The notes beneath the pieces are model-generated. The model had not been told where the DNA came from, ran no database searches, and was given only the letters and a program-made list of their open reading frames with translations. The position numbers were made by a program, and so were the translations under genes. This document shows, one piece after another, positions 7,982 to 15,801 of a DNA stretch of 33,466 bases. Position 1 is the first letter of the stretch. Each line of letters starts with the position of its first letter. The stretch comes from Paraburkholderia podalyriae (lineage in GTDB: Bacteria; Pseudomonadota; Gammaproteobacteria; Burkholderiales; Burkholderiaceae): positions 1-33,466 of the forward strand of contig NZ_VZQQ01000063.1 of assembly GCF_014397785.1 (NCBI RefSeq). The letters are read 5' to 3'.

Positions 7982-8917
7982 CTAGGCCAGCGCGCTGGTC
8001 AGCTCCGGCGCGACCGCGAACAGATCGCCGACAAGGCCGTAATCCGCGACGCTGAAGATCGGCGCTTCTTCGTCCTTGTTGATCGCGACGATGACCTTCG
8101 AGTCCTTCATGCCTGCCAGATGCTGGATCGCGCCCGAGATACCAACCGCGATGTACAGCTGTGGCGCGACGATCTTGCCGGTCTGACCGACCTGATAGTC
8201 GTTGGGTACGAAGCCCGCGTCCACTGCCGCACGCGATGCACCCAGCGCCGCGCTGAGCTTGTCGGCTAACGGCTCCAGCACCTTCGTGTAGTTCTCGCCG
8301 CTACCCAGACCACGGCCACCCGAAACGATGATCTTCGCCGACGTCAGTTCAGGACGATCCAGCTTCGTCACTTCGCGGCTGACGAACTGCGAGATGCCCG
8401 CGTCCGCGGCGGCTTCGATCTTCTCCACCGTCGCGCTGCCGCCTTCGGCTGCAACCGGATCGAAGCCCGTTGAACGCACTGTGATGACCTTGATGGGATC
8501 AGCCGATTGCACGATCGCAATCGCGTTGCCCGCGTAGATCGGGCGCATGAACGTATCGGCGCTATCAACAGCGGTGACGTCGCTGATCTGCGCGACGTCG
8601 AGCTTTGCAGCGATACGCGGCGCGATGTTCTTGCCGTAAGCCGTAGCCGGCGCGAGGATGTGCGAGTAGTCCTTCGCGACATTCAGCACCGTCGCCTCGA
8701 CGTTTTCCGCGAGGCCTTCGGCCAGTTGCGGCGCATCGGCCAGCAGTACCTTTGCGACGCCTGCCACCTTCGCAGCCGCATCAGCCGCGCCTTGCGCGTT
8801 GTGACCCGCGATCAGCACATGAACGTCGCCGCCGATCTTCTGCGCGGCAGCCACCGTATTCAGCGTCGCTGCCTTGAGCGCCGCGTTGTCGTGTTCAGCA
8901 ATTACCAGAATCGTCAT
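7982..8917 (-). CDS. etfA: Electron transfer flavoprotein alpha subunit (copy 1)
   Basis: A 311-residue FAD-binding subunit of the ETF heterodimer, the soluble carrier that accepts electrons from acyl-CoA dehydrogenases. N-terminal alpha/beta domain beginning MTILVIAEHDN. The C-terminal FAD domain has the signature block VSGGRGLGSGENY (about residue 198), QVGQTGKIVAPQLYIAVGISGAIQHLAGM and INKDEEAPIFSVADYGLVGDL. GGAG lies 9 bases before the start. It follows etfB by 28 bases. It is nearly the same protein as the copy at 30114-31046. Confidence 0.97.
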   Translation of the reverse strand: MTILVIAEHDNAALKAATLNTVAAAQKIGGDVHVLIAGHNAQGAADAAAKVAGVAKVLLADAPQLAEGLAENVEATVLNVAKDYSHILAPATAYGKNIAPRIAAKLDVAQISDVTAVDSADTFMRPIYAGNAIAIVQSADPIKVITVRSTGFDPVAAEGGSATVEKIEAAADAGISQFVSREVTKLDRPELTSAKIIVSGGRGLGSGENYTKVLEPLADKLSAALGASRAAVDAGFVPNDYQVGQTGKIVAPQLYIAVGISGAIQHLAGMKDSKVIVAINKDEEAPIFSVADYGLVGDLFAVAPELTSALA

Positions 8918-8945
8918 TTCATTCGTCTCCGTGTGCCCGTAAAAA

Positions 8946-9695
8946 TCAAAGCACCTTGGCTTCCGTCTTGAGCTTCTCGACCAGCGTCTTCACGTCGGCC
9001 ACCTTCACGCCAGCCGAGCGCTTCGGCGGCTCGCTGAGCTTCAGCGTCTTCAGACGCGGCCTGACATCGACGCTCAGATCCTCCGGTTTCATGGTTTCGA
9101 GGGGCTTCTTCTTCGCCTTCATGATGTTCGGCAGCGTCACGTAACGTGGCTCGTTCAGGCGCAGATCGGTCGTGACGACTGCAGGCAGCGTCAGCGACAG
9201 CGTTTCCGCGCCGCCATCCACTTCACGCGACACCGTCGCCTTGCCATCGGCAACTACAACTTTCGATGCAAACGTCGCTTGCGGCAGACCTGCCAGCGCG
9301 GCCAGCATCTGACCGGTCTGGCTCGAATCGTCGTCGATGGCCTGCTTGCCGAGAATCACGAGCTGCGGCTGTTCCTTGTCGACCACCGCCTTCAGCAGCT
9401 TCGCGACAGCCAGCGGCTGCAGGTCCTCATTCGATTCGATCAGGATCGCGCGGTCCGCGCCGATCGCCAGCGCCGTGCGCAGCGTTTCCTGACATTGCGT
9501 CACACCTGCCGACACGGCGATCACTTCCGTCGCCACGCCCGCTTCCTTCAGACGCACTGCTTCCTCAACCGCGATTTCGTCGAACGGATTCATCGACATC
9601 TTCACATTCGCAAGGTCGACACCCGTGTTGTCCGACTTCACGCGGACCTTCACGTTGTAATCAACTACTCTTTTCACCGGAACTAGAATTTTCAT
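8946..9695 (-). CDS. etfB: Electron transfer flavoprotein beta subunit (copy 1)
   Basis: A 249-residue partner of etfA and AMP-binding subunit of ETF. I start at ATG 9695 (MKILVPVKRVVDYNVKVRV), which matches the start of the family; an upstream in-frame ATG at 9755 would add 20 unconserved residues. The recognition loop region EPRYVTLPNIMKAKKKPLE (about residues 190-208) is present. It lies 69 bases after the PYROXD2-like gene in the same operon, so both are probably under operator c. Confidence 0.97.
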   Translation of the reverse strand: MKILVPVKRVVDYNVKVRVKSDNTGVDLANVKMSMNPFDEIAVEEAVRLKEAGVATEVIAVSAGVTQCQETLRTALAIGADRAILIESNEDLQPLAVAKLLKAVVDKEQPQLVILGKQAIDDDSSQTGQMLAALAGLPQATFASKVVVADGKATVSREVDGGAETLSLTLPAVVTTDLRLNEPRYVTLPNIMKAKKKPLETMKPEDLSVDVRPRLKTLKLSEPPKRSAGVKVADVKTLVEKLKTEAKVL

Positions 9696-9764
9696 AGAAC
9701 ACCTGAGTTGCAGTTGGCGTGTCTCGCTACCCAGACACGCCAGTTGTTTCTTCAAGACGTGCGG

Positions 9765-11348
9765 TTACTTCATCGCCGCAACGATGATCTTGGCCGCGTT
9801 ATGTCCCGGGACACCGGTAACACCGCCGCCAGGGTGGGTGGATGCTCCGCACTGGAAGAGATTTTTAATCGGCGTTCGATAGTCGGCATAATGAGCGATC
9901 GGCCGGCGGAAAAACACCTGATCCAGGCTGAGCTCGCCATGGTGAACGTGTCCTCCCGGCAACGCGAAAATGCGCTCGATGTCAGGTGGTGCGAGCACTT
10001 GACGATGCAACACGTTTTCGCGGAAGCCCGGCGCGTACCTTTCAATCTGCGACATCACGATATCGAAGAGGCGGTCATGCGCCGCATCATCCCAAGTGCC
10101 CTCTTTCAAGCGATATGGAACGTGCCCGCCGAGGATGCTGACCGTATGCATCCCTTCCGGGGCTGCACTACGGTCCACCGCACTCGGAGTGAGAATCCAC
10201 ATATACGGACGCTGCGCCATCTCTCCATGCCCCGCCGCTTCGAAGGCGCGTTGTAGCTCCTCAAGATTTTCGGCAATCGTGATAGACCCCGGCGGAGTTG
10301 AAATCCCTCTTTGCTGCAACGCAGTCCATTGGGGCAGCGCCTTGGTTGCGAGGTTGATCTTGAAGCATGAAGAGTCGGTACGGATGCGATTGACTGCGTC
10401 GTAGACTTCGTCGGGGACTACGTTCCGATCAAGCAGGCGATGGAAAAGAACCTTAGACGCCGTGTTGCTCACGACAGCGCGGGCCTTCACGGTTTCACCT
10501 CCGACCAGCCTGACACCTTTAGCCGTACCGTTTTCAACGATCACGCGTTCTACTTCCGCGTTCTCCCGTACGACGACACCACGATCGACCGCGCAGCGTT
10601 TCAAGGCCTGGGTGATGCTCCCCATTCCGCCTTCGACAAGTCCACCGGGACCTGCGGCGGTGTTCGGATCACGCAGGAAAGGGCGCGAAAGGACGTATGC
10701 AGAGCCGGGGCTCTTCGGGCCGATGTTGCCGCCGCTTCCGGATGCGTAACAGCCGAAGATCGTCAGCACTTCAGGACTCGAAAACCAGCGTTTCAGATAG
10801 TCATACGCGCTCAGTGTTAGAAGATCCCAAAGGTCGTAGAAACGGACACCAATCTTCCGGAAGCGCCAGGCGAACGACAACGCCTTCAGGATATCCGAAG
10901 CTTTGCCTGTCGTCGGATCCACCGGAATCTCGAACAGGAGTTTGCGCAGTTCAACAACGAGCGCTTCCATATGCGCAACGTAGCGGGGATACGCTTCGGC
11001 ATCCGCAGGAGAGAACTTCGCAAGTTCCTCACACATCCGCTTCGTCTCCGGCCAGAAAACGATGCTAGTCCCATTCGAAAACGGCTGAAAGCCGGGTGCG
11101 GTTTCGAGCACCTTGACGCCGTAGCGCCGCAGTTCAAGATCCAGCATGATCTTTGGCTGCAAAAGGGACATCCAGTAGGAGGCCACCGAAAGATGAAATC
11201 CGGGCCACAACTCCTCAGTCACCGCGGCGCCACCAATCACCGGGCGTCGCTCCAGCACGCTTACCTTCAGGCCTGCCTCAGCCAGATACGCTGAACAGAC
11301 CAGCCCGTTATGCCCGCCCCCGACGATCACTACATCAAAATCGGCCAT
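9765..11348 (-). CDS. FAD-dependent oxidoreductase, PYROXD2/phytoene-desaturase-like
   Basis: A 527-residue flavoprotein of the amine-oxidase/phytoene-desaturase superfamily. The Rossmann FAD motif VVIVGGGHNGLVCSAYLAEA is at residues 5-24, followed by the acidic ribose-binding strand VSVLERR and the family block GGAAVTEE. The C-terminal flavin-contact block has CGASTHPGGGVTGVPGHNAA near residue 505. Proteins of this type are usually annotated as NAD(P)/FAD-dependent oxidoreductases of unknown substrate. Carotenoid synthesis is unlikely, since no other carotenoid gene is present. It is the first gene of an operon with etfB, etfA and ETF-QO, which suggests that it oxidises a pathway intermediate and may hand electrons to ETF; that link is inference. 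An AGGA box lies 7 bases before ATG 11348. Confidence 0.85.
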   Translation of the reverse strand: MADFDVVIVGGGHNGLVCSAYLAEAGLKVSVLERRPVIGGAAVTEELWPGFHLSVASYWMSLLQPKIMLDLELRRYGVKVLETAPGFQPFSNGTSIVFWPETKRMCEELAKFSPADAEAYPRYVAHMEALVVELRKLLFEIPVDPTTGKASDILKALSFAWRFRKIGVRFYDLWDLLTLSAYDYLKRWFSSPEVLTIFGCYASGSGGNIGPKSPGSAYVLSRPFLRDPNTAAGPGGLVEGGMGSITQALKRCAVDRGVVVRENAEVERVIVENGTAKGVRLVGGETVKARAVVSNTASKVLFHRLLDRNVVPDEVYDAVNRIRTDSSCFKINLATKALPQWTALQQRGISTPPGSITIAENLEELQRAFEAAGHGEMAQRPYMWILTPSAVDRSAAPEGMHTVSILGGHVPYRLKEGTWDDAAHDRLFDIVMSQIERYAPGFRENVLHRQVLAPPDIERIFALPGGHVHHGELSLDQVFFRRPIAHYADYRTPIKNLFQCGASTHPGGGVTGVPGHNAAKIIVAAMK

Positions 11349-11627
11349 ACCTTTTTCCTGTTAAAAAGCGTGCGTGATCAGAAACAAACTGTCCGCCCGA
11401 CTGGTACGACAAAAGGAAGACAAGACACAACAGACCGCCGACCTCTCTGCCGCCCGTCGCACCTGACCTGGCTACTCCGTCATCGGACGCCATGATCACC
11501 TGCGTCGTTCTTCGAGGGCCAGACTGGCGTAGCGTCCGGATGCCACAGTCGGTGAAAGGACGTCCGCAGCACACGTCCGATCCGGCGTAGCCGTTTCGCA
11601 AACCTTACTTGTACTATCAGGATTAAA
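11349..11627 (-). other. Leader between operator c and the PYROXD2-like gene
   Basis: About 280 bases separate the promoter/operator at 11628-11670 from the start codon at 11348. I see no convincing gene, riboswitch or attenuator here. Confidence 0.4.
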
Positions 11628-11670
11628 AAACTGACCACCAAGTATATATCGCCAAATTTTCGTCACGCAA
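11628..11670 (-). promoter_or_regulatory. Promoter of the PYROXD2-like/ETF operon with operator (site c)
   Basis: The plus-strand operator is AAACTGACCACCAAGTATAT (11628-11647). On the minus strand TATACT (11641-11646) is a good -10, 18 bp from TTGCGT (11665-11670). Over 24 bases this site differs at a single position from the operator of the RidA-frmA-gfa promoter (site d), 13.7 kb away on the other strand. Confidence 0.72.
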
Positions 11671-11825
11671 GGGGCGATGCTCCCCGGTGAAATCAAGCGT
11701 GCGATGTAAACCGTTCAGTCGGGGAGTTCGACAGGCTGGGCGGGCGCCGCGCGGCGAATGTATCGGGAAAGAGAAAGAGCATGGCAAGCCCTGACACGCA
11801 AAGGACAGGTCGCCAGTCATTGCGC

Positions 11826-11848
11826 CGCCGGGGCGGAGTGCCCCGGCG
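11826..11848 (-). terminator. Hairpin after the TetR gene, probable terminator
   Basis: A perfect 9-bp GC-rich stem CGCCGGGGC/GCCCCGGCG with a 5-base loop starts 6 bases after the TetR stop codon. There is no T tract on the minus strand, so it may act as an mRNA 3' end or a weak terminator. Confidence 0.5.
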
Positions 11849-11854
11849 GAAGGA

Positions 11855-12589
11855 TCAGGCCTTCACAGCCCGAGATTGGGATTTACCCTGAGATGCCTTC
11901 TGGATCTTCGACGAGGCAGGCTCCAGATAACCGTCAGTCAGCATCGAAACACAATGGTCAGCAATTGTTGCCGCGGGCAAAGGGCCGCTCTCCTTGTACC
12001 AGGTGTAAAGCCAGTTGCACATTCCGAGAATTGCCCGAACGGCGACTGCAGTGGGAATGGGCCGAAACACGCCCTCGTCCACTCCGCGCTGATACACGCC
12101 CTCAATGATTGCATCATATTCGCGCTTGCGTCCAAGGATGATCTTCTGCTGCTTCTCGGTCAGTTCACTCTCGTCGCGATAGTAGATCGCAGTCCATTCG
12201 CGGCTCTCCATCACGTGGGTTGCGTGTGCGCGAATGATCCGGCTCATCGCCTCCTGCGGCGGTAGTTCGGCCTCGATTATCGACGAAATGCTCGCGAAAT
12301 AAGCGTCGTAAATCCGTGAAAACACCTGCCAGAGGATCTCGTTCTTGCTTTTGAAGTAGTAATAGACCACCGATTTCGTGTACCCGAGATTGGACGCGAT
12401 ATCGTCAATGGTCACGGCACGAAACCCTCGTGCCGCAAATAGTGTTACTGCCGACGACAATATCTCTTCCTGAACGTACGCCTGCTTCCGAGCCTTCAGT
12501 TCTTCTCGCTTGTCCTGTTTCAAGTGTGCATCCTCGTCCGGGCGCAAAAATAGCGCAGACATAGTTGATCGGTTGGAGTTGCCAGGCAT
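11855..12589 (-). CDS. TetR-family transcriptional repressor (regulator 1)
   Basis: A 244-residue TetR regulator. The helix-turn-helix lies at about residues 40-85, with RGFRAVTIDDIASNLGYTKS as its core and SVVYYYFKSKNEILWQVF as recognition and support helices. The C-terminal ligand domain is all-helical, with a WTAIYYRDESELTEKQQ segment resembling KstR2-like or fatty-acyl-CoA-sensing regulators. The HTH region is almost identical to that of the second TetR (16843-17508), so both may bind the same operators and differ in ligand. Start ATG 12589 or ATG 12562; neither has a strong ribosome site. It is divergent from the citryl-CoA-lyase-like gene, with two dyads (12638-12653 and 12695-12708) in the shared spacer, which suggests autoregulation. 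A CoA-thioester effector is inference. Confidence 0.88.
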   Translation of the reverse strand: MPGNSNRSTMSALFLRPDEDAHLKQDKREELKARKQAYVQEEILSSAVTLFAARGFRAVTIDDIASNLGYTKSVVYYYFKSKNEILWQVFSRIYDAYFASISSIIEAELPPQEAMSRIIRAHATHVMESREWTAIYYRDESELTEKQQKIILGRKREYDAIIEGVYQRGVDEGVFRPIPTAVAVRAILGMCNWLYTWYKESGPLPAATIADHCVSMLTDGYLEPASSKIQKASQGKSQSRAVKA

Positions 12590-12637
12590 CCGGGCAAACC
12601 AGATCCACCAGCAACCATAATTTGATTGTCATTTTTT

Positions 12638-12653
12638 TTGACTAGCAAGTCAA
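12638..12653. promoter_or_regulatory. Perfect 16-bp palindrome upstream of the TetR gene (site g)
   Basis: TTGACTAGCAAGTCAA is a perfect TTGACT-N4-AGTCAA dyad, the same half-site and spacing as in sites a and f. On the minus strand TTGACT can serve as a -35 box, 17 bp from GACAAT, for the TetR gene. It is probably the autoregulatory operator. Confidence 0.6.
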
Positions 12654-12694
12654 CAAAGTAGAACAAATCGTCGCGGTAGGTCAACCTCAAAATT

Positions 12695-12731
12695 TGACCC
12701 ACTGGACAATTATCATTCCGGCTAGTACATT
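12695..12731 (+). promoter_or_regulatory. Promoter of the citryl-CoA-lyase-like gene with operator-like dyad (site h)
   Basis: A TGGACA -35 box (12703-12708) lies 17 bp from a TACATT -10 box (12726-12731). The dyad TGACCCACTGGACA (12695-12708) overlaps the -35 and resembles site e (GACCCGCTGGTC). Confidence 0.5.
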
Positions 12732-12782
12732 TTCGCGACCGATAAGGTTTTATCGTTGTGCCGACCACGTAAATGGGGTCGA

Positions 12783-13613
12783 ATGTCTAAATGGGATACA
12801 GATATGTCTAACGAACACAAGCCGGCGTGGCAAAGCTCCGTGAGCGTCGTCAGCGACGCAAATGTTCTGATCCGAGGCTACGATCTTGGCGAGATCATCG
12901 GCAAACTGTCGTTTTCCTCAGCCAGCTTTCTTTTGATTCGAGGGAAGCTTCCGACGCCGGGCGAAACGGCAGTGATGGATGCGATATTGTGCGCTGTTCT
13001 GGATTACGCACTGAAGAAGCCGGGTACGGTCGCGGCACGCTACTGCGTGTCAGGCAATCCTTCGATGGTTGCAGGTCTCGCAACCGCCGTGCTGTCTGCC
13101 GGGGAATATACGTTGGCTCCCGACCAGGCAGGTGCATTTGTTGCGAACACGTATGCCGAATTCAAGAAGGGCTCGGAGACGATGGATGTGGCGGCCGACA
13201 ACCTCGTCGTTTCATTGCGAGCAAATGGCCAGCGAGTACCTGGCTTCGGCCACCCGAATTTCAAGTTCCAGGATCCGCGCGCGCAAAAACTCAAGACGAT
13301 CGCGTCGGAGAATGGCGTTTGGGGTGAAATGTGTGACTGGTACGAGGCAGTCCATGCCGCTTTCATCCGTCGCGCAAACAAGCCGGATCTTGCCATCAAT
13401 GACGTTGGCATGATGGCCGCGATCCTCGCTCAGATGGCTTTCACGCCGGCAGAAATGACCGGGCTCGCATTGATTTCTACCATGCCGGGTGTCGTAGCGC
13501 ACATCTCGGAGGAATTGAGCAGCAAGATCCGCATTCGGACCGTTGATGACCAGGACGTTGCGTACACAGTCGAGAAGCGTGATCTGGTTGGGGACTTCTC
13601 CGCAATCAGCTAG
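12783..13613 (+). CDS. Citrate synthase-fold lyase, citryl-CoA-lyase-like
   Basis: A 276-residue protein with the citrate-synthase fold but much shorter than citrate synthase (about 430). The hallmark VPGFGHPNFKFQDPRAQKL (residues 152-170) corresponds to the GFGHxxYKxxDPRA block of citrate synthases, with His157 and Arg166 as expected catalytic and substrate residues. VSGNPSMVAGLATAVL (about 89-104) and TMPGVVAHISEE near the C-terminus match further active-site blocks. Short homologues are annotated as citryl-CoA lyase, cleaving citryl-CoA to oxaloacetate and acetyl-CoA. In this pathway it might cleave or join another acyl-CoA; that is inference. Start ATG 12783 has GGGG upstream; ATG 12804 is an alternative. 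Single-gene unit, divergent from TetR 1 and followed by a strong terminator. Confidence 0.8.
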   Translation: MSKWDTDMSNEHKPAWQSSVSVVSDANVLIRGYDLGEIIGKLSFSSASFLLIRGKLPTPGETAVMDAILCAVLDYALKKPGTVAARYCVSGNPSMVAGLATAVLSAGEYTLAPDQAGAFVANTYAEFKKGSETMDVAADNLVVSLRANGQRVPGFGHPNFKFQDPRAQKLKTIASENGVWGEMCDWYEAVHAAFIRRANKPDLAINDVGMMAAILAQMAFTPAEMTGLALISTMPGVVAHISEELSSKIRIRTVDDQDVAYTVEKRDLVGDFSAIS

Positions 13614-13642
13614 CTAACGGCAGAATCGCTCGCTGTACAAGA

Positions 13643-13679
13643 AGAGAGGGGGGCGTCTCGCAACGCCCCCCTCTCTTTT
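13643..13679 (+). terminator. Strong Rho-independent terminator
   Basis: A perfect 14-bp stem AGAGAGGGGGGCGT/ACGCCCCCCTCTCT with a 6-base loop runs into TTTT, 30 bases after the citryl-CoA-lyase-like stop codon. Confidence 0.92.
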
Positions 13680-13724
13680 AGAGTTCGGCTAGCATTGCTC
13701 TCAGGAATCAGTCTCCGAAGTAAT

Positions 13725-13749
13725 AAGGATCGCCGGTTCGGCGATCCTT
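13725..13749. terminator. Second hairpin between converging genes, possibly bidirectional
   Basis: A perfect 10-bp stem AAGGATCGCC/GGCGATCCTT with a 5-base loop lies 59 bases past the stop codon of the minus-strand CDA1 gene. Pyrimidine-rich runs follow on both strands. It probably ends the SDR operon and backs up the preceding terminator. Confidence 0.65.
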
Positions 13750-13807
13750 TCTATCTTCAATTCCAGGTTTCAGTATCCGCCATACAAGCCTCGCGTCAAT
13801 GTCTGCA

Positions 13808-14623
13808 TTATGCGGAATGCCGGATCTCCAGAGCGGCCTCGCCCATCGTCATGAACTTCACATCGCTTTTCGACTGCATGTAAGCGATAAGTTGCTCCAG
13901 CATCTTTACACGCGGACCTCGGCCAATGATTTCGGGATGATTGGTTAGCGTAAAAACCCCCTCTTCCTCATTCGCTGTGTCAAACTCTCCCTTCCACAAC
14001 GAAAGCACATCCTCCGTCAGTCGAAGCCCTTGGTTGATCGGCTTCGTCACGAATTGGAAGTACGGAAAGTCGTCCAGTTCCCATGCCACTGGAAACTCCA
14101 GCACGTCGCTGTCTGTCCCGAACTGGAACATTTCTGCACTCATTACGTCGCCCTTGCGTGCAAAGAAGGGCTTGAAGTCACCAGCCATCAGGCTGCTGTC
14201 GTAGATCAAACCCGCCTCTTCCAAAAGCGCGATTGTGTTCTCGCTCAAATCCCAGGCTGGCGACCGGTATCCGACGGGGCGTTTCCCGGTGATGTCCGCG
14301 AGGATCGCAATGCTTTCGTGTAGCGCGGAGCGTTCTTCATCCAGCGACAGACCCACCGGCGTTTCGTGAATCAGTCCGTGCACGCCTACCTCGTGGCCTG
14401 TGTCGACAAGACGTCGGGTCAGTTGAGGGAAAGTCCTCGCTGTGTGCGCAGGTACGAAGAACGTTGCCTTGACACCCCGCCGATCCAGCATCTCGAGGAT
14501 ACGCGGCATACCAACCGTCGCACCATACTCTCCTCGTGACAGTGGCGTCGGCGTGACCTGCTTGAACGTGCTCATCCAGATCGCAAGGGCATCAAAATCG
14601 AAGCTGAGAATGGCAGTAGTCAT
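13808..14623 (-). CDS. CDA1/polysaccharide-deacetylase-family hydrolase, imidase- or PuuE-like
   Basis: A 271-residue metal-dependent C-N hydrolase of the NodB/CDA1 fold. There is no signal peptide, so it acts on a small cytoplasmic substrate and not on cell wall. Seen: LSFDFDA with D9/D11 (catalytic Asp region), the metal motif H82-GLI-H86 within GHEVGVHGLIHE, YRSPAWDLSE (about 138-147) and TNHPE near residue 230. HGxxH is the form found in allantoinase PuuE and cyclic imide hydrolases, which belong to this family. Its ATG overlaps the acyl-CoA dehydrogenase stop (ATGA), so it is translationally coupled to a CoA-pathway gene. I infer an amide, imide or N-acyl hydrolase acting on a pathway intermediate. 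Confidence 0.82.
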   Translation of the reverse strand: MTTAILSFDFDALAIWMSTFKQVTPTPLSRGEYGATVGMPRILEMLDRRGVKATFFVPAHTARTFPQLTRRLVDTGHEVGVHGLIHETPVGLSLDEERSALHESIAILADITGKRPVGYRSPAWDLSENTIALLEEAGLIYDSSLMAGDFKPFFARKGDVMSAEMFQFGTDSDVLEFPVAWELDDFPYFQFVTKPINQGLRLTEDVLSLWKGEFDTANEEEGVFTLTNHPEIIGRGPRVKMLEQLIAYMQSKSDVKFMTMGEAALEIRHSA

Positions 14624-15801
14624 GATGGCAACCCCAAAGTGTCGGCATCTGCGCCCTCCATGATTCGGCGCGCAATGACCAGCTTGTTGATGTCATTCGT
14701 GCCTTCTCCAACAAGATAAAGCGGGGCTTCGCGGTAGATGCGCTCGATCGCGAACTCGTTGATGTAGCCGTATCCACCATGTATGCGCAGAGAGTCCTGC
14801 GCGATCTGCGCGCAAGCTTCACTCGCGAAGAGTTTGGCCATCGCGGAGAGCATGTCAGCTCGCTCTCCGGCCTGCTTCTTGCGCGCAGCCTCAGCCGTCA
14901 GCAACCGCGCCGCCACGAGTCTCGTGGCCATTTCTGCCAGACGCAGTTGCACTGCCTGGTGATGGTCAATGGTGACGCCGAAAGCTTTTCGTTCACTCGC
15001 GTAACGCGTTGCCTCTTCCAGAGCAGCAGCCCCTAGTCCCACCGCGCTGGCCGCAATGGCGATGCGGCCGATTTCAAGGCTGTCGAGCAGGTGCCTCATG
15101 CCAAGTCCCTCCTGCGTACCAAGCAGAGCCGATTTCGGGAGCTCAGCATCCTCGATCCGGATCTCTACCGTGTCCACTAGCCCGAAGCCCATCTTATGGA
15201 ACGTGCTGCCAACCAAAACGCCGACGGTCTTTTTTTCAACCACCAGAAGACTGAGCTTCGGCTTGCCCGTCGACTCGTCTTTACCCGTGCGTGCCAGAGT
15301 CAGCAGGATCGTAGCCTTCTCTCCGTTCGTGACGAAGATCTTGTCCCCGCGAACCCGGTACGTTCCACCTTCAGACACGGCAACTGTCGAAATCGATTGG
15401 AGATCCGAACCGGCACCTGGTTCTGTCAGACAGAGACATCCTCGCTCGGCGCCTGTGGCCATACCCGGCAGGTATCGCTGACGTTGCTGCTCGGTCCCAT
15501 GCGTGGAAATAGCGTAGGCCACCGTCGCGTGACTGTTGATATAGGCCGCCAAGGTTGTCCAGCCGGCTGCGAGTACTTCCATCACTGATGCAAAGACGGG
15601 TAAGCGCAACGCGAGGCCTCCGTACTGCTCAGGTACCGCAAGTCCGAAAAGACCCAGTTCCTTTATGCCCTGCAAAAGTTCAGTCGGGAAAAGCTGTTCC
15701 CGCTCGAGCCTTGCGACCTGCGGCCGTACTTCCTTCGAGACGAATCGCCGTACTGCCTCCACTACCGCCAGTTCGTCATCCGAGAATCCGAGAGTGTCCA
15801 T
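14620..15801 (-). CDS. Acyl-CoA dehydrogenase
   Basis: A 393-residue FAD-dependent dehydrogenase that introduces an alpha,beta double bond in an acyl-CoA and reduces ETF. Family blocks: CLTEPGAGSDLQSI (about residues 121-135), FVTNGEKA, the ERKAFG-type motif SERKAFGVTIDHHQAVQ and the C-terminal IHGGYGYINEFAIERIYREA. The catalytic base is Glu366 in LVGEGTNDIN. Normal length. Its ATG follows directly on the stop codon of the SDR gene, and its stop overlaps the next start, so the three genes form one coupled operon. Electrons would go to the ETF encoded in the same regulon. Acyl chain specificity cannot be judged. Confidence 0.95.
   Translation of the reverse strand: MDTLGFSDDELAVVEAVRRFVSKEVRPQVARLEREQLFPTELLQGIKELGLFGLAVPEQYGGLALRLPVFASVMEVLAAGWTTLAAYINSHATVAYAISTHGTEQQRQRYLPGMATGAERGCLCLTEPGAGSDLQSISTVAVSEGGTYRVRGDKIFVTNGEKATILLTLARTGKDESTGKPKLSLLVVEKKTVGVLVGSTFHKMGFGLVDTVEIRIEDAELPKSALLGTQEGLGMRHLLDSLEIGRIAIAASAVGLGAAALEEATRYASERKAFGVTIDHHQAVQLRLAEMATRLVAARLLTAEAARKKQAGERADMLSAMAKLFASEACAQIAQDSLRIHGGYGYINEFAIERIYREAPLYLVGEGTNDINKLVIARRIMEGADADTLGLPS

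Noticed and set aside
9765..11348. Carotenoid (phytoene) desaturase
   Set aside because: The FAD motifs are shared by the whole superfamily, and no crtB, crtE or other carotenoid gene is nearby; the C-terminal block fits PYROXD2-like proteins.
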